From: Hippopus hippopus
Lineage: Eukaryota; Mollusca; Bivalvia; Cardiida; Cardiidae
Assembly: GCA_946811185.2 (NCBI GenBank)
Contig: OX328097.1
Location: 7,612,242 to 7,676,241, forward strand
Direction of reading: 5' to 3'
Length of the DNA: 64,000 nucleotides
The notes below the pieces were generated by a model, which was not told where the DNA came from, made no database searches, and saw nothing but the letters and a program-made list of their open reading frames with translations. The translations under genes and the position numbers were made by a program. Below are positions 10,871-22,009 of this stretch, in pieces (position 1 is the first letter of the stretch; each line of letters begins with the position of its first letter).

Positions 10871-11479
10871 TTTTTTTCAACCTGTCTTTTACAAATTAGT
10901 AGTTTAACGGAATGGTCTAAGTAGAGATTTGCCAGCCGTCAGCAATAGAACGTAAAAGATACGGAATTCTAATCAGCAATTCTTATTATCAAGCTTTAGA
11001 CATCACTCTTACAAGATTAACAGTACCTACCAGCCTTTTACTAAAAAGAAAAAAAAAAAACACACACACACACAAACACAAAATTTGATATTCTTTATTA
11101 TTCTAACTTTAGCAACTTTGGTAACTTTAATATAGTTACAAGACTCACTTTTCTACCAACTATTGGAACACAGACAGAGTGTACTGTAGCACATTGCCAG
11201 ACTCTTAATAATATCCTTAGTTTTTTACTTTTAAATAATTTGAATAAATCGTATAAAATGTGTTTGCATTTTGACTCCCGAATTGTTTATTTTTGGCCGC
11301 TAGTGGGCTATCTATTTCTCCATTTTTAACAAGCCATCGTATCTATCGAGATAAATTGTCCTCTCTAATATTTTTGGCTGGCTAAATCTTCCTGGGCCGA
11401 ATCACCCTGGCCACAACGTCAGCTTGCCAAATTTTCCAACCGTACTTCTAAAGAATGTAGCTAATATCTACGTAACCGT
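10871..11479. other. Unannotated stretch with one short CA microsatellite
   Basis: No coding signal or recognised repeat was found apart from an A-rich run followed by (CA)n at about 11045-11086. Confidence 0.5.
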
Positions 11480-11709
11480 CATCTCTTCACCAACCAACGA
11501 AATTTTAGACTTGTCAAAATCGAAAGCATTTGGACATTACGAATCGAATTTGACTGTAGCCCAAATGATGAGTTGAATCGTTGAAAAGGTAGATAACATC
11601 GTGGTAAAAGGAGAAAATGATGGATCAGCATTTCCCCCTTTTCTGCAATGTTTTCAACAGCCTTTTCCCTCAAGGTTGTTAAAACTGGGATTGTGTGGTA
11701 AAGAGTTAA
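11480..11709 (-). mobile_element. Hairpin MITE family A
   Basis: The left end is CATCTCTTCACCAACCAACGAAATTT-like; the right end, GTGTGGTAAAGAGTTAA, is intact. The hairpin arms are weakened (GGTAAAAGGAGAAAATGATGG against CAGCATTTCCCCCTTTT). Confidence 0.75.
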
Positions 11710-12095
11710 AACTCTGAGTTAATCTACTGGCCGTTTTCAGTCAGAAACCACTGTACAAATATTACAGTTTCATTTACAGATCTATATCCTACGCGAACAT
11801 CCAATTATGATCTAAGATATATACGTGTGTAATATTGATCTGCACTGCACTCAAAGGACAGTCTAATCTCGATATTTTATTGTCTGCAAAAGCAACTTTT
11901 CTTAACCTTGACCAATACAGGTTATGTATTTGATTCATTCTAATAAGCGAGGAGCATAGCTACAGTAAACCTTGTGCTCTTTATCTGAAAAACTGGACCT
12001 TGTGGAAAGGATGAGAATCAACTAATATAAAGCAGCCTATTTATTGAAGGGCCATTGCTGTCTTGACTAGAATATCTCATATAAAAAATGTTACG

Positions 12096-12165
12096 ACAGA
12101 TCCAAGATCTGACTGTATGTTCTATACAGTCTGGTCTGAATCTGCACTCTCTGCAAAGGCAACAT
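12096..12165. mobile_element. Hairpin MITE family B/C fragment
   Basis: Only the hairpin survives: CAAGATCTGACTGTATG, a TTCTA loop, then CAGTCTGGTCTGAATCTGCACT. Confidence 0.5.
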
Positions 12166-12290
12166 GTTTTGCTTAGCCCTCTAAAGAAAAATACCTTGGA
12201 AAAAATACATGCTCCTAAACTTTTCCCTGGTCCATTGATTCAGACATGGAGAATTATATCTTAAGTGAGAGTATTTATGTTGCAGTTTCA

Positions 12291-12305
12291 ACCCCCCCCC
12301 CCCCC
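12291..12305. repeat. Homopolymer C run
   Basis: About 15 consecutive C residues. They abut GGAGAAAATGCTC at 12306-12318, a stray piece of a family A hairpin arm. Confidence 0.8.
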
Positions 12306-12321
12306 GGAGAAAATGCTCTAT

Positions 12322-12561
12322 TTAACTCAACCAAATGACAAAATTTTATTTTGAAAATCGTTCATATGGTGAAGAAAATGCTATTGGAAAAAGAGATGAT
12401 GGTGGTTACAAGCATTTCTCTCTCTTTCCCACTATATTTTCAATGCCCCACAGGATTATCAAGGGTCAGCAGACTGACAGACTGATTCAAATCTAAGCTC
12501 ATCAAGAAGAAACATGTCAGTGACCGTACAAAATGGTAGTGCCGTGTCTGTAAGGGGTTAT
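12322..12561 (-). mobile_element. Hairpin MITE family A, strongly degraded
   Basis: TTAACTCAACCAAATGACAAAATTTT-like left end and GTGTCTGTAAGGGGTTA right end. The hairpin is still recognisable but mismatched (GATGATGGTGGTTACAAGCATTTC). About 40 bp of unrelated sequence sits before the right end. Confidence 0.6.
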
Positions 12562-13551
12562 GAAAATTTAACACATCTGACGCTAAAAAAATGCGTAATC
12601 AGATACTGCTGGTCAGTACTGTGAATGGACAGTCTGGCTTGTAAAGTTGTAGGCGTGGGATCACCAGTCCATTCTGAAAATGCTTACATAATGACCTCTC
12701 CGCTACTTAGAAGTTAGAGGTCATAACCCTTACACAAGTTTACATCCCTTTCCCTCGCAGCTTCACACTTTTTTGCCTCACTAGCGTTAAACAACCCACG
12801 GCCAATCACTATTTTAAACCTACGCCTGTTAAGAGTTGCATTTACATGACTTTGCTCTAAAGCAGTACAATCTAAATTTCTAAATTCTTTACAGCAATAT
12901 TCCTTACAAACTCCTTTCTGTAGCGATTTTATCTTTGCCCCAACGCTAGATGACCCGTGAACTTTTCAACACCTGCAACATATACGGACAACACTCGTCA
13001 CAACTCGACCGATCCGGTAAATACGTATATAGTGACCAACGACCCACTCGAAGTTTGCCGAATAATATAGACAGTCGACGGCTACAGAATGTGTTTACAT
13101 CACGTGATACAATTGATTCGCTTTCGTTTCATTCATACAATTACTCATTACCTCTGACCCCATTTCTGATAACTGTTTTGAAAATAAACTGCTACGAGTT
13201 TTTCCATTTCTGCTCGCTAGACATTTTGATTACATTGGTAATATGACAAAATTCAATGCTAAACAAGTTGTAATCACTGTTTATTGCATAATTGAAAAGT
13301 TGAGAATGGGATTACTTGACGCCTGTTAACTAGGACTGTTTATTCATTCTTGCGCTCAACCGAAAGTAGTATTTGTAATAAGGTCATGACAGGCTTGTTA
13401 AGCGTTGTAATGCTGTAAATGAACGCTGTTACGAGTTGCAGTTACATCAGTTTGCCCTCAGCGGACAGGTTTCCGAAATTTGTGGTCTCTCTAATCGTCC
13501 GGCTTACGCTGACCGATTAAAAACCTGATCTCAGCAACCGTGATATTTACC
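12562..13551. other. Unannotated stretch
   Basis: No supported gene. One weak direct repeat is visible: GAGTTGCATTTACATGACTTTGC at about 12833 resembles GAGTTGCAGTTACATCAGTTTGC at about 13434. The longest open frame (12950-13246) shows no recognisable domain. Confidence 0.5.
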
Positions 13552-13745
13552 CTAAACTCTTTACCAAACAACAAAATTCTAGACTTGTCCAAATTCAAAA
13601 GAAAATCTGTTTTGGGAAGGGTAGAAAACATTGCTGGAAAAGGAGAAAATGCCGATTACCAGCATTTTCTCCTTTTTCCTAAATGTTTTCAAACGGTTTT
13701 TTCCTCAGGGTCTTTAAAACTCGGGATTGTATGGTAAAGTGTTAA
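13552..13745 (-). mobile_element. Hairpin MITE family A, internally shortened
   Basis: Both ends are recognisable (CTCTTTACCAAACAACAAAA at left, GTATGGTAAAGTGTTAA at right). About 35 bp left of the hairpin is missing compared with full copies. Hairpin arms GGAAAAGGAGAAAATGCCG..CCAGCATTTTCTCCTTTTTCC are nearly complementary. Confidence 0.85.
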
Positions 13746-13905
13746 ACGCCTTATACATCTAAAGTTGTAATTGCAGCCAAATCAGACTGCAGCAAATGTG
13801 CAGTCTGATCTTTGATCTACACTGTCCACTTTGCTCAAACTTTATGAATATAAGCAACCATGAAATTGCAATAACTTGGGTCTAATTTCTACACTGAAAA
13901 TGTCT
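13742..13905 (+). mobile_element. Hairpin MITE family C, left end sharing a TTAA
   Basis: Begins at the TTAA that ends the preceding family A copy. Contains the C-type hairpin (AATCAGACTGCAGC..TGTGCAGTCTGATCTTTGATC) and the diagnostic GCAACCATGAAATTGCAATA segment. The right terminus is not preserved. Confidence 0.7.
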
Positions 13906-13929
13906 GTTGTAAAGTTTATTTAGCACTCC

Positions 13930-14252
13930 GCCGAGCCCCGGTAGCTCAGTCGGTAGCGTGCAGACTTGAGAACACGGGGTCCAGGGTTCGATCCCTGGCT
14001 ACGACCCCTGGCTCGGCCAATTTTTTTCAGAGGAATGATGATAGTCATTGCGACAGGATTCATTCCTCTCCCACTGCTGACCATTGTTTCGACGATGATT
14101 ATGTGGGAAAGCAGCCAGTGGCTTGGAAAGAAAATTGTCCGGAGTACTGGTAAAAGACTCCAGGAAAGCATGGATAGGTGCACTGGCAGCCGCAATATAA
14201 CTGAAATAATGTTGAAAACGGCGTTAAACACCATACAATCAATCAATCAATC
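13930..14252 (+). repeat. tRNA-derived SINE with (AATC)n tail, complete
   Basis: The head carries a textbook A box (TAGCTCAGTCGG, 13942-13953) and B box (GGTTCGATCC, 13985-13994), the internal promoter of RNA polymerase III. A SINE-specific body follows, then CAATCAATCAATCAATC. Target duplications ATTTAGCRCTCC lie at 13918-13929 and 14253-14264 with one mismatch, so both boundaries are supported. It is a retroposed copy and not a working tRNA gene, because the tRNA-like part runs straight into a 250-bp non-tRNA body. Copies at 3925 and 63070 belong to the same family. Confidence 0.9.
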
Positions 14253-14540
14253 ATTTAGCGCTCCAAGGGTAAAAACACCTCTTCCATAATTAATGTGAAG
14301 ATCCCATGTGAGGCATGTACTGAAGGACACGAGGTTGTCTCGTTTCAAACGAATTGGTTTAAAATCAAATTGTGATAACATAATATTGTGCCTTGAGGAT
14401 GTCTTTTTTCTGTCTGTCAGCCTAGTCAGAGCAATTTTTCTTGATTAATGTAAAAATCCCTGTATTCCTGGAGGATGCTGTGCGGTCTTTCAGATTCCGA
14501 ACAAATTGTTCAAAATTGTTTCAGTAGCAAACAAGAGTTA

Positions 14541-14757
14541 CTAACCCTTAGTCTGGTAAGCGCGACTCACCGACCTTTTACGGACGTTATAGATCAAGAT
14601 CAGACTGCACAGAACATGCAGTCTGATCTTAAATCTACACTGTCCCATAAGGAGATATTATCCCCCAAAACAAGATTATCCCCTAAAACATAACTTTGAA
14701 AAAGCAATATTTGGGTTTGAAATTTCATTTTAGTTAATTAGCAGGATAAGGGTTTAA
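14541..14757 (+). mobile_element. Hairpin MITE family B, full-length
   Basis: Family B reference in plus orientation: CCCTTAGTCTGGTAAGCGCGACTCACCGACC, the hairpin GATCAGACTGCACAGAACATGCAGTCTGATC, then a right half with AAAGCAATATTTGGGTTT and a GGATAAGGGTTTAA end. The left flank is CTAA in place of TTAA. Confidence 0.8.
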
Positions 14758-15173
14758 ACCTTTCAGCACCCAATTCTGCTTTTTGCAATCAAGAGGAAGG
14801 AGGTTTGTAGACTCGAACATTTTGAGGCCATGATAGTTATCGGCTTTTTCTCATATTCTCAAAGCATTTTCTCTCTTCAAAGGCAAATCAATCATTTCAG
14901 ACACATATAATTAATTTCATAAATTTGTCAAAAACTTTACAGTTTGATATTAAGTAACTGTTTGTCACATAACCTCCCTTGTTTTCAGTGAATTATACCC
15001 CTTGCAAGTTTTCTTATCTTATACATGTGTGATATCACAATTGTGTGACATTTTTGATATTATTTTGTATGTATTTCATAGAAGTGAATTGGTTCTATAG
15101 ATATTACCATGGGTGCATCTTAAGATCTATAACTTGTGAAATACCGTTATATGATAAAAAGAATCTGACATTC
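14758..15173. other. Unannotated stretch
   Basis: AT-rich sequence without a recognised element or coding signal. Confidence 0.5.
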
Positions 15174-16291
15174 GTTGGTGTTTGAGATAAAATTTTATTA
15201 AACTCGTCAAGAAAAAATGTTATTAAGCTTGCCAGAGATTCGCTAATAACATTTTCCCTAGACTTGTTTAATAACTAAAGGCCCTTGAGGGACTGAAATC
15301 GCTCTACTGGCAGTGATTTTGCTGTTTTGCTAGCATACATTATAAATTCATTATGAAAACAGAAAAAAAAACACAAAAATATGTTCTTGCAACTGGGCTT
15401 GAACCCACTAAGACAGCATAAGTAGGCATAGTGAATTGAACAAACAGTGAAAAAAAAAAATGAAGTGCAATTTCTCAAAACTAATTGTCTGGAATCCAGC
15501 CATATTTGACAGGCTTTCAGAACGCCTTGTATTAAACAATCATAGCAAATTTTAAAGAAATGTGACTAATAATGTGGACTTTGTTGAGTAAACGATACTA
15601 AGTCATCAAATGGCTGCTTTTCCTGAACGGTTTTCTAGATTTTCTTCACCTTTAATAGAGTTCAATCCCTTGATAAATCAAATAACCTCTGCAAGTTTCA
15701 CAAGATTTGGATCAACACTGTGGACTTCATTGCCTAAACAAGAAATGGAAATTTTCAACTTTGAATGGCTACTTTTCCCAAACTGATTGTCAAATTTTTT
15801 TCCGAATCAATAGGGTTCAAGCTGTTTATGATACAAAGCAACTGTGCAAGTTTCATGAAAATCCAATCACAAATGCCGACTTCGTGTAAACAAGAAATGG
15901 AAATTTTTAAATGTAAATGGCTACTTTTTCCATACTATTTGTTGGATTTTTTTCAAAATCAACAGGGTTGAAGCTATTGATGAGATAAACAAACTGTGTA
16001 AGTTTCACAGAAATCTGACCACAAATGCAGACTTTATCCCGTAAACAAGAAATGGAAATTTTCAACTTGAAATGGCTACTTTTCCCATACTGTTTGTTGG
16101 ATTTTTTTCAAAGTATATAGGGTTGAAGCTATTGGTGAGATAAACTGTGCAAGTTTCATGAAAATATGACCATAAATGAAGACTTTATCGCATAAACAAG
16201 AAAAAGACGGACGGACGATGGAAACCGCGCCATGACATAAGCTCTGCTGGCTTTCAGGCAGTAGAGCTAAAAATTTATCTCAAACACCAAC
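15174..16291. mobile_element. Non-autonomous element with inverted termini and ~151-bp tandem units
   Basis: The ends are a 24-bp near-perfect inverted pair (GTTGGTGTTTGAGATAAA at 15174 and its complement ending at 16291). Next to the left end, about 15190-15275 forms a ~33-bp inverted repeat around AAAATGTTATTA. The interior holds about four tandem units marked by GTAAACAAGAAATGGAAATT, with markers at 15578, 15724, 15879, 16031 and 16182. After the last unit come GACGGACGGACG and a terminal hairpin, AGCTCTGCTG..CAGTAGAGCT, at about 16238-16266. The layout matches the arrays at 1140 and 61536 although the repeat units differ in sequence. No transposase is encoded. Confidence 0.75.
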
Positions 16292-16448
16292 TCACATCAG
16301 ATCCTATATATATTTACCGTCTATACCATGGTGCTTTCATGTGTTCTTCTGATTCTCAACTGGCACAAAATTTGACGAAGAAATATTGATTGCCGTTTCT
16401 CAGGGGAGAAAAACAGTGACTGGCCTCTCCTCCTATGGTGTAACCATT

Positions 16449-16584
16449 AATCTTTGAAAGTGAGGAAAACATTGCTGGAAAAAAAGAAAATGTGGGCTAC
16501 TGACATTTCCTCCTTTTCACACAATGTTTTCAAAAGCTTTCTTTCTAATGGTTGCTAAACCCAGGGAGTTTTGTGAAGTGTTCA
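16449..16584 (-). mobile_element. Hairpin MITE family A fragment (hairpin plus right half)
   Basis: Runs from AATCTTTGAAAGTGAGG through a diverged hairpin to TTTTGTGAAGTGTTCAC. The left ~90 bp of the element is missing. Confidence 0.6.
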
Positions 16585-17302
16585 CTGTTCAGCATTTCTT
16601 TTGACAGAAGCTTCAGTCTGTTTCAGTGTACCAGCTAGGTGCTGTTGCCAGACTTGTGTTATTAGCATAATTATCTCCCTTCAGTGGATGTAAATCACCT
16701 AGTTGCTATCATGAGCAATGCTTAAATTTTCGGTTGTGCAAGAAGGGAGTTCCTATGGAATTAACAGTAAAATTACGAAAAATCTACCAAAGTTTTTGTT
16801 GAGAACAGAAGCAGTTGCATTTAACAACCAATTTTTCCTCCTACTTTGGTGATTCCCTGCATAATATTTATTATTGCCAGTCTTTTAGAGTTATCTCTCT
16901 TGGAGCACTCTCTTGTGCATCTTTGGTAAGAAAAAATGAACAAGATTTCCAGACAGCGCGCCATTATTAGGACATAACTGGTGCGCATAATGTTCACAAA
17001 AGGTTAACCTACCCATAACTAGAAAAATAAATGAGAAATGAACACCTAATTATACAAAGTAGGTATTGCATCACAATATAAATGTGGCTCCATTTGTATA
17101 AATGGTTGCATTTGATTGTACTTCATACATTATGCTCATGATATTTGTTTATTTGTGGTCTTGGAAGTAAGTATAAACAAGCCTTTAATTTGAAGAGTTC
17201 CTCTAATTGGAAACAAGAAGCATTGCAAGATATTTTCCTAACCCCTTATTGTCTTTTTCAGCATTTGAAATAGTTTTGGGTTGTAGTCTGTCCAGTAATG
17301 GG
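16585..17302. other. Unannotated stretch
   Basis: No supported gene or recognised repeat. Confidence 0.5.
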
Positions 17303-17508
17303 TTAACCCTTATCCTGCTATATAACTTAAAAGAAATTTTCAAGCCGATAGCAGAATCCTTAATTTGGCTAATTCAAAGTTATTTTTTGGGGAAAAATAT
17401 CGCCTCATCAGTAGATCCAAGATCAGACTGCACATTCTGTAGAGCCTGATCTTAATCTACACTGTCCGCAGATGGCCACCGAGTCCCGCTTTGCAGCCCA
17501 AGGGTTAA
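17303..17508 (-). mobile_element. Hairpin MITE family B, full-length
   Basis: Starts TTAACCCTTATCCTGC and ends GCCCAAGGGTTAA, with TTAA on both sides (17303-17306 and 17505-17508). The hairpin is CAAGATCAGACTGCAC..GAGCCTGATCTTAATC. Confidence 0.85.
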
Positions 17509-17555
17509 AGGCTTTTTTATATCAGTTTGTCCTTGTTTTTATGAACAATGTGTAA

Positions 17556-18547
17556 AGCCCCGCTTACACAGAGCTTGCCACTGCGATGCGACTTCATTGC
17601 GACTGAAAAAAATGACAATCACAGTGAAGTTGCAAAGGTCTCTGAGAGGTTGCAATGGCGTCGCCGAAAGGTGGTGGGACTAAATCGCAGTCAGTATTTT
17701 GAACATGCACAAAAACCTGGCAGTGATTATTTGGTCACAGTGAAGTAGCGACATAGTCTCAACTTCATTGTAGATTAGTTGCAGTCTGATCGGCGATTTG
17801 TCGGCATTTGTTTTCGCCGAATACTCTTGGCAACCTTACACTGACCTGTCTGCGACTAATCAGCGAAGATGCCGTAAAGTATCTGCGCATTTGCGGCGAT
17901 TAGTCGCCGATAAGTTGCAACACGGCTTCAAGCATGCGCAGATCGGTCACCGACTTCGGCGCGATTCACATCATCACTTTTCGTTGGGCACTTGACCAGT
18001 CCACAACAGTTCCACATGGCTGGCTCCATCCTCAGAATACGAAACAATATCACATTGGCTCTCCCTCTCCAATTCTCCCATGAGATTTTCAAAGTCGCCC
18101 TGCTGCGGTCTTCCTAAAATCCAGGGTTTCAGCCAGTACTGCCTTCGTCTTCACCGTACCAGTCTTTGGTAGACCATCAAAGCGAATGCCATTTTGATGA
18201 CGTGAATAGAAACGATTTTATCTCTACCGACAGAATATATATTTTAATCACCTACATATATAAATCGCCGTTCAGAATCAAACCAGTAACCGAAAGTTCG
18301 CAGACTACTCATCGGTCACAACAAATCGCAAAACAATCGCCCAATATGCGCCGAATAATTGTCGACCAATTGCCCCACAATGGCTGACTAGTTGCAAACC
18401 TTATCGCCGACTGCTCGGCGATCATCGTTGTATTCCATATATGGGCATAGATTAGTTGCAGCGGTCTCATCAGTTGCAGACCCAATCGCCAATAAATCAG
18501 TCGCAGAGCGCTCACATCACAATTGCAAGCTCTGTGTAAGCGTAGCT
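17556..18547. mobile_element. PIF/Harbinger-like non-autonomous DNA element, 992 bp
   Basis: The termini are inverted repeats of about 50 bp: AGCCCCGCTTACACAGAGC on the left and AGCTACGCTTACACAGAGC on the complement of the right end, with similarity continuing to GCGACTG. TAA lies outside both ends (17553-17555 and 18548-18550), matching the 3-bp TWA duplications of PIF/Harbinger elements. The interior is rich in short sites of the type TTGCGACT, TCGCCGAT and AGTTGCA in both orientations. Only short frames without a transposase domain are present, so it would depend on an enzyme made elsewhere. Confidence 0.75.
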
Positions 18548-18550
18548 TAA

Positions 18551-18861
18551 ATAAACTCTACCTTACAGTTTTTCATACTCATTTATACAGATATGCATTC
18601 ATCACATTCTGGCATTCACCATGTTCTGTATGATAAATAATTTATTGTCTGGCAAAAGGAGGTTTAATGCATCTCCTTAAAATGCATTATTTATAATTAT
18701 GGATCCATAAAGTCCATTTTGTCTAATAAATAACTGAAATATGAGCTGCACTGGTCCTTTGTCATGCAGAAAATTTACCAAAAGCAAAAAGTTTCAACCA
18801 TGGTCAGCTTGTGCAAACAGTACGAAAGCCAAACTTTGGTAATAATTCCTTTCGAAACAAT
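18551..18861. other. Unannotated stretch
   Basis: AT-rich; nothing recognised. Confidence 0.5.
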
Positions 18862-19012
18862 CCTCAGTTTTCCTGAATTTGGGGAAGAAGCCTTCTGTAA
18901 ATTTTTGAAAAGGAGAAAATGCTGGTACCCTTTTCCCACAATGTTTTCTACCCTTACAACACAAATGCCATCATTTGAGTCACACTTAAATTGTTGCCTA
19001 CAAATGTGCTCC
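18862..19012 (+). mobile_element. Hairpin MITE family A, right arm deleted
   Basis: Left arm AGGAGAAAATGCTGGTAC runs directly into CCTTTTCCCACAATGTTTTC. The CAGCATTTTCTC half of the right arm has been lost at the hairpin tip. Both element ends are absent. Confidence 0.65.
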
Positions 19013-19516
19013 CCTAGAGCCATGATTTCTTCTATGACAAGTCCTCAGTGGATGTTGGTAAATTCTGACAGAGCATTTCAGCAATTTTTTGAAAGGATTA
19101 AATCTTTCATCCAGAAAAGACTTGGCCCATTGTATTACTTTTTTCCTTCTTAATAACATCTTTGCCTTGCATCAGTTTAATTTCACTTATCAAATTACCT
19201 TATAGTATTTCTTTCCTCATAGTATAAATTTCCTTTCCTTGATAGTCTGAATTTTTAAGGGTAAGTAATCGCCAACATCAACAGTAAAGCAGATGACCTG
19301 TGTAACCTATCTAAATTAGTTTTCTCTGTTCTTGTATCTAATATCCTCTGCTTGGAGGGAAAAAGGCACACAAAAAAATAGGTAAATTTATTCACTTTGA
19401 CAGGGCGTCCTTGATCTGCAGTGGCTGTCCTTTCCTCTCCTTCTCGGCAATAAAAAACTTGGTAAAACTCCTACTATTATTTTTCATCTATGTCACAATG
19501 ATGCTTTGGAATGCAT
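19013..19516. other. Unannotated stretch
   Basis: No supported gene or recognised repeat. Confidence 0.5.
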
Positions 19517-19748
19517 TTAATCCTTTACCAAATGATCCCATGTGTTAATAACCCTGGGAAAGGAACCTTTTGAAAACATTGTAGGTAAAGGAGAAAATGC
19601 TGGTAACCAGCATTTTCTCATTTTCCCACAAAGTTTTCTACCCTTTCAAAGACAAATCCCTTTGTTTGAGCCATGCTGAATTTCTTCTCTGTAATAATTG
19701 CTTTCCATGTGGTTTAATCTAATATTTACTTGACTGGTAAATGCTTAA
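19517..19748 (+). mobile_element. Hairpin MITE family A, full-length
   Basis: TTAA at 19517-19520 and 19745-19748. The hairpin AACATTGTAGGTAAAGGAG..CTCATTTTCCCACAAAGTT carries a few unpaired changes. Confidence 0.85.
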
Positions 19749-19794
19749 CCTCAGAGTTGTCAAAAACGCACCAGAATGTTAGAGACATAATTTT

Positions 19795-19870
19795 GACTGA
19801 AATCATACACAGAGCAGCAGAGAGAGTAGACCAGGACCAGACTGCATGTATGCATGATTTTATATCCTCT
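19795..19870. mobile_element. Hairpin MITE family B/C fragment
   Basis: GTAGACCAGGACCAGACTGCATG followed by a damaged right arm. Confidence 0.4.
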
Positions 19871-19976
19871 CCACTTTGTTTTCTACTCATCAAAAGAGAT
19901 ATTACAGCATTCAAGCCACACTTGTCTCTTAAATTAATGCTTTCAATATGGCCTAGTCTTAACTTTAGCCCGATTG

Positions 19977-20196
19977 ATAGATTGGTGCCACTTTCAACAT
20001 TGTTTCAATTATATCATGGTGACAGCTCACATATTCAAGTAATTATATCCTGGGATTCACCAGCACTAAGCTAGGGCTCTGAAGTATCTTGCTCAAGGGC
20101 ACTCCCGCAAAAAACCAAGAGCTTCCAGCAAGGCTTAAACCTGGGACCTCCAAGTTGTGATTTCTACGCGTTACAACTGAGCCACCCAGGACTCCA
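19977..20196 (-). repeat. tRNA-derived SINE (CCTTGGGCAAG-type), minus strand
   Basis: On the minus strand it reads CCTGGGTGGCTCAGTTG (A-box region), CCCAGGTTTAAGCC (B-box region), GGGAGTGCCCTTGAGCAAG, ACTTCAGAGCCC, then a tail-proximal AATTGAAACAATGTTG. The order is the same as in the SINEs at 27366, 35179 and 39893. Confidence 0.75.
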
Positions 20197-20255
20197 AAAT
20201 TTCATCTGGTAAAGACAAACAGGACAAAATTTCGCAGGAGAAGCGTGGCCTGTTC

Positions 20256-20469
20256 TTAATTCTTATCCTACTCAATAACTAACATCAAACTTTAAAGTCG
20301 ATAGTAAAAACCCAAATTTTGCTTTTTCAAAGTTATTTTCTTGGAAAAAAATATATCATTATCGGACAGTGTAGACCAAAGATCAGACTGCACGTTCTGT
20401 GCAGTCTGATCTTGATTTACACTGTCCACAAAAGGTCAATGAGTCTCACTTAGCAGCCTAAGGGGTTAA
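20256..20469 (-). mobile_element. Hairpin MITE family B, full-length
   Basis: Starts TTAATTCTTATCCTACTC and ends CTAAGGGGTTAA. The hairpin CAAAGATCAGACTGCAC-GTTCT-GTGCAGTCTGATCTTG is almost perfect, and the outer stem GGACAGTGTAGA/TTTACACTGTCC also pairs. Confidence 0.85.
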
Positions 20470-20615
20470 GTACAAGTACAAAGATGTCTGTGACCTCTTT
20501 CATCACGATATCTGTTCTGGCACGAAAATAGATCAGAAATTAAAAATACATGTGGTCTGAAAATGACAAATCACTGGTGTGCAAGAAGCCCTTAGTGTTT
20601 TTTTTTCTTTCTCTT

Positions 20616-20840
20616 TTAACCCCTTACAAAATGACAAAAATTTGGACTTGTCCAAATTGAAAGCTTTTGCAGACGACAAAAAACAAGAGGCTCAAAAATT
20701 GAAATTTGCCTTTGGAAGGGTTAGAAAACATTGTGGGAAAAGGAGAAAATGCTGGTAACCACCATTTTCTCCTTTTCCCACAAAGTTTTCAAAAGGCCTT
20801 GAAGGGTCGTTAAAACTCAGAATTATATGGTAAAGGTTTA
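20616..20840 (-). mobile_element. Hairpin MITE family A
   Basis: Begins TTAACCCCTTACAAAATGAC; the right end is ATATGGTAAAGGTTTA. The hairpin is near perfect except at the tip (GGTAACCACC). Confidence 0.8.
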
Positions 20841-21020
20841 TCTCTGACGGAATTGTTATACTAAGCTTTCACATCTTCCAACTTGCTTGGTCTACAAAAA
20901 CATTTGTCTCATGGGTTTCAAAAAACAAAGTTATTTCCCATTTGTGTCTGAGAAAACATTCAAAGTACAATAACCCATTCTCCACTATACAAAATTTTAG
21001 TTTTTTTTCAGTAGATCCTA

Positions 21021-21247
21021 TTAACCCTTTCCCAAACAATCCCTGGTTTTTACAGGTCAGGAATAGAAGCCTTTTGAAAACATTGTGGGAAAAGGAGAAA
21101 ATGCTGGTAACCAGCATTTTCTCCTTTTCCCACTGTTTTCTACCCTATCATATAGAAAAATCATGTTTTTAGCAACTGTTAATTTGTCATCTGCAAAATG
21201 CTTTCAATTTGGTCTGGTCCAAAATTTGCCGTTTGGGAAAGGGTTAA
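21021..21247 (+). mobile_element. Hairpin MITE family A, full-length
   Basis: TTAACCCTTTCCCAAACAAT left end and GGGAAAGGGTTAA right end are matched to each other (CCCTTTCCC/GGGAAAGGG). The terminal TTAA at 21244-21247 is shared with the next copy. Confidence 0.9.
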
Positions 21248-21475
21248 CTGTTTATCACACAATTCCCAGTTTTAACAGCCCCGAGGGAAGAAGGCTTTTG
21301 AAAACATTAAGGGAATAGGAGGAAATGCTGATAACCAGCTTTATTTCCTTTCCCCATAAATGTTTTCTAACCTTTTCAAAGAAAAATTTAATTATTTGAG
21401 ACATATTGAATTTTTCATCTGCAATGATTTAAATTTTTACTAGTTTTAAAATTTTGTAATTTGATGAAGAGTCAA
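21244..21475 (+). mobile_element. Hairpin MITE family A, adjoining copy
   Basis: Starts at the shared TTAA with CTGTTTATCACACAATTCCC and ends GATGAAGAGTCAA. More diverged than its left neighbour, so it is the older of the pair. Confidence 0.8.
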
Positions 21476-21570
21476 AATATTGTGAAAACTTGGAGGAAAA
21501 AAATCAAAATTTCTTGTAATAAAGATTTTCTCTATTTTGTTAAAATGCTTTCGCATGTGGAATCATGTAT

Positions 21571-21983
21571 CTAGGCAAAATTTTAGACTGGCCAAAACTG
21601 AAAGCATTTCCAGATGATATAAAATGCTGGTTACCTGTATATTTTTCTTTTCCTACATTGCTTTCAAAAGCTTCCTTTCTCAGAGTCTTAAAAGCCCAGG
21701 ACTGTGTTCAACATTATTTCAGTCATATCACAGAAAACAGCTCACATTATTCATGTATGTCCTGGGTTTCATCAATACTATGCTGGGTGTGGGAAAAGGA
21801 AGAAAAGCTGGTAACCAGCATTTTTTCCTTTTACCATTGGTAACCAGTATTTTCTCCTTTTTCCATAACCTTTTCTACCTTATAAAAGACAGAAATCATC
21901 ATTTGAGCTACATTTAATTTGTTGTCTGCAAATGCCTTCAATTTGGTGCAGTCCAAAATTTGGTCATTTGGTAAACAGTTCAA
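21571..21983. mobile_element. Composite of two family A fragments and a SINE 3' end
   Basis: 21571-21705 is a minus-oriented family A piece with a damaged hairpin. 21712-21782 is the minus-strand 3' part of a SINE (TTTCAGTCATATCAC to CCTGGGTTTCATC). 21783-21983 is a plus-oriented family A piece beginning inside its hairpin. That piece contains the right arm twice (CCAGCATTTTTTCC and CCAGTATTTTCTCC), which suggests slippage at the hairpin. Confidence 0.65.
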
Positions 21984-22009
21984 CACAGATCAGTTTTAAC
22001 CCTATCCTC

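Noticed and set aside
13930..14010. A functional tRNA gene
   Set aside because: The A and B boxes are good, but the sequence continues into a SINE body and tail flanked by target duplications.
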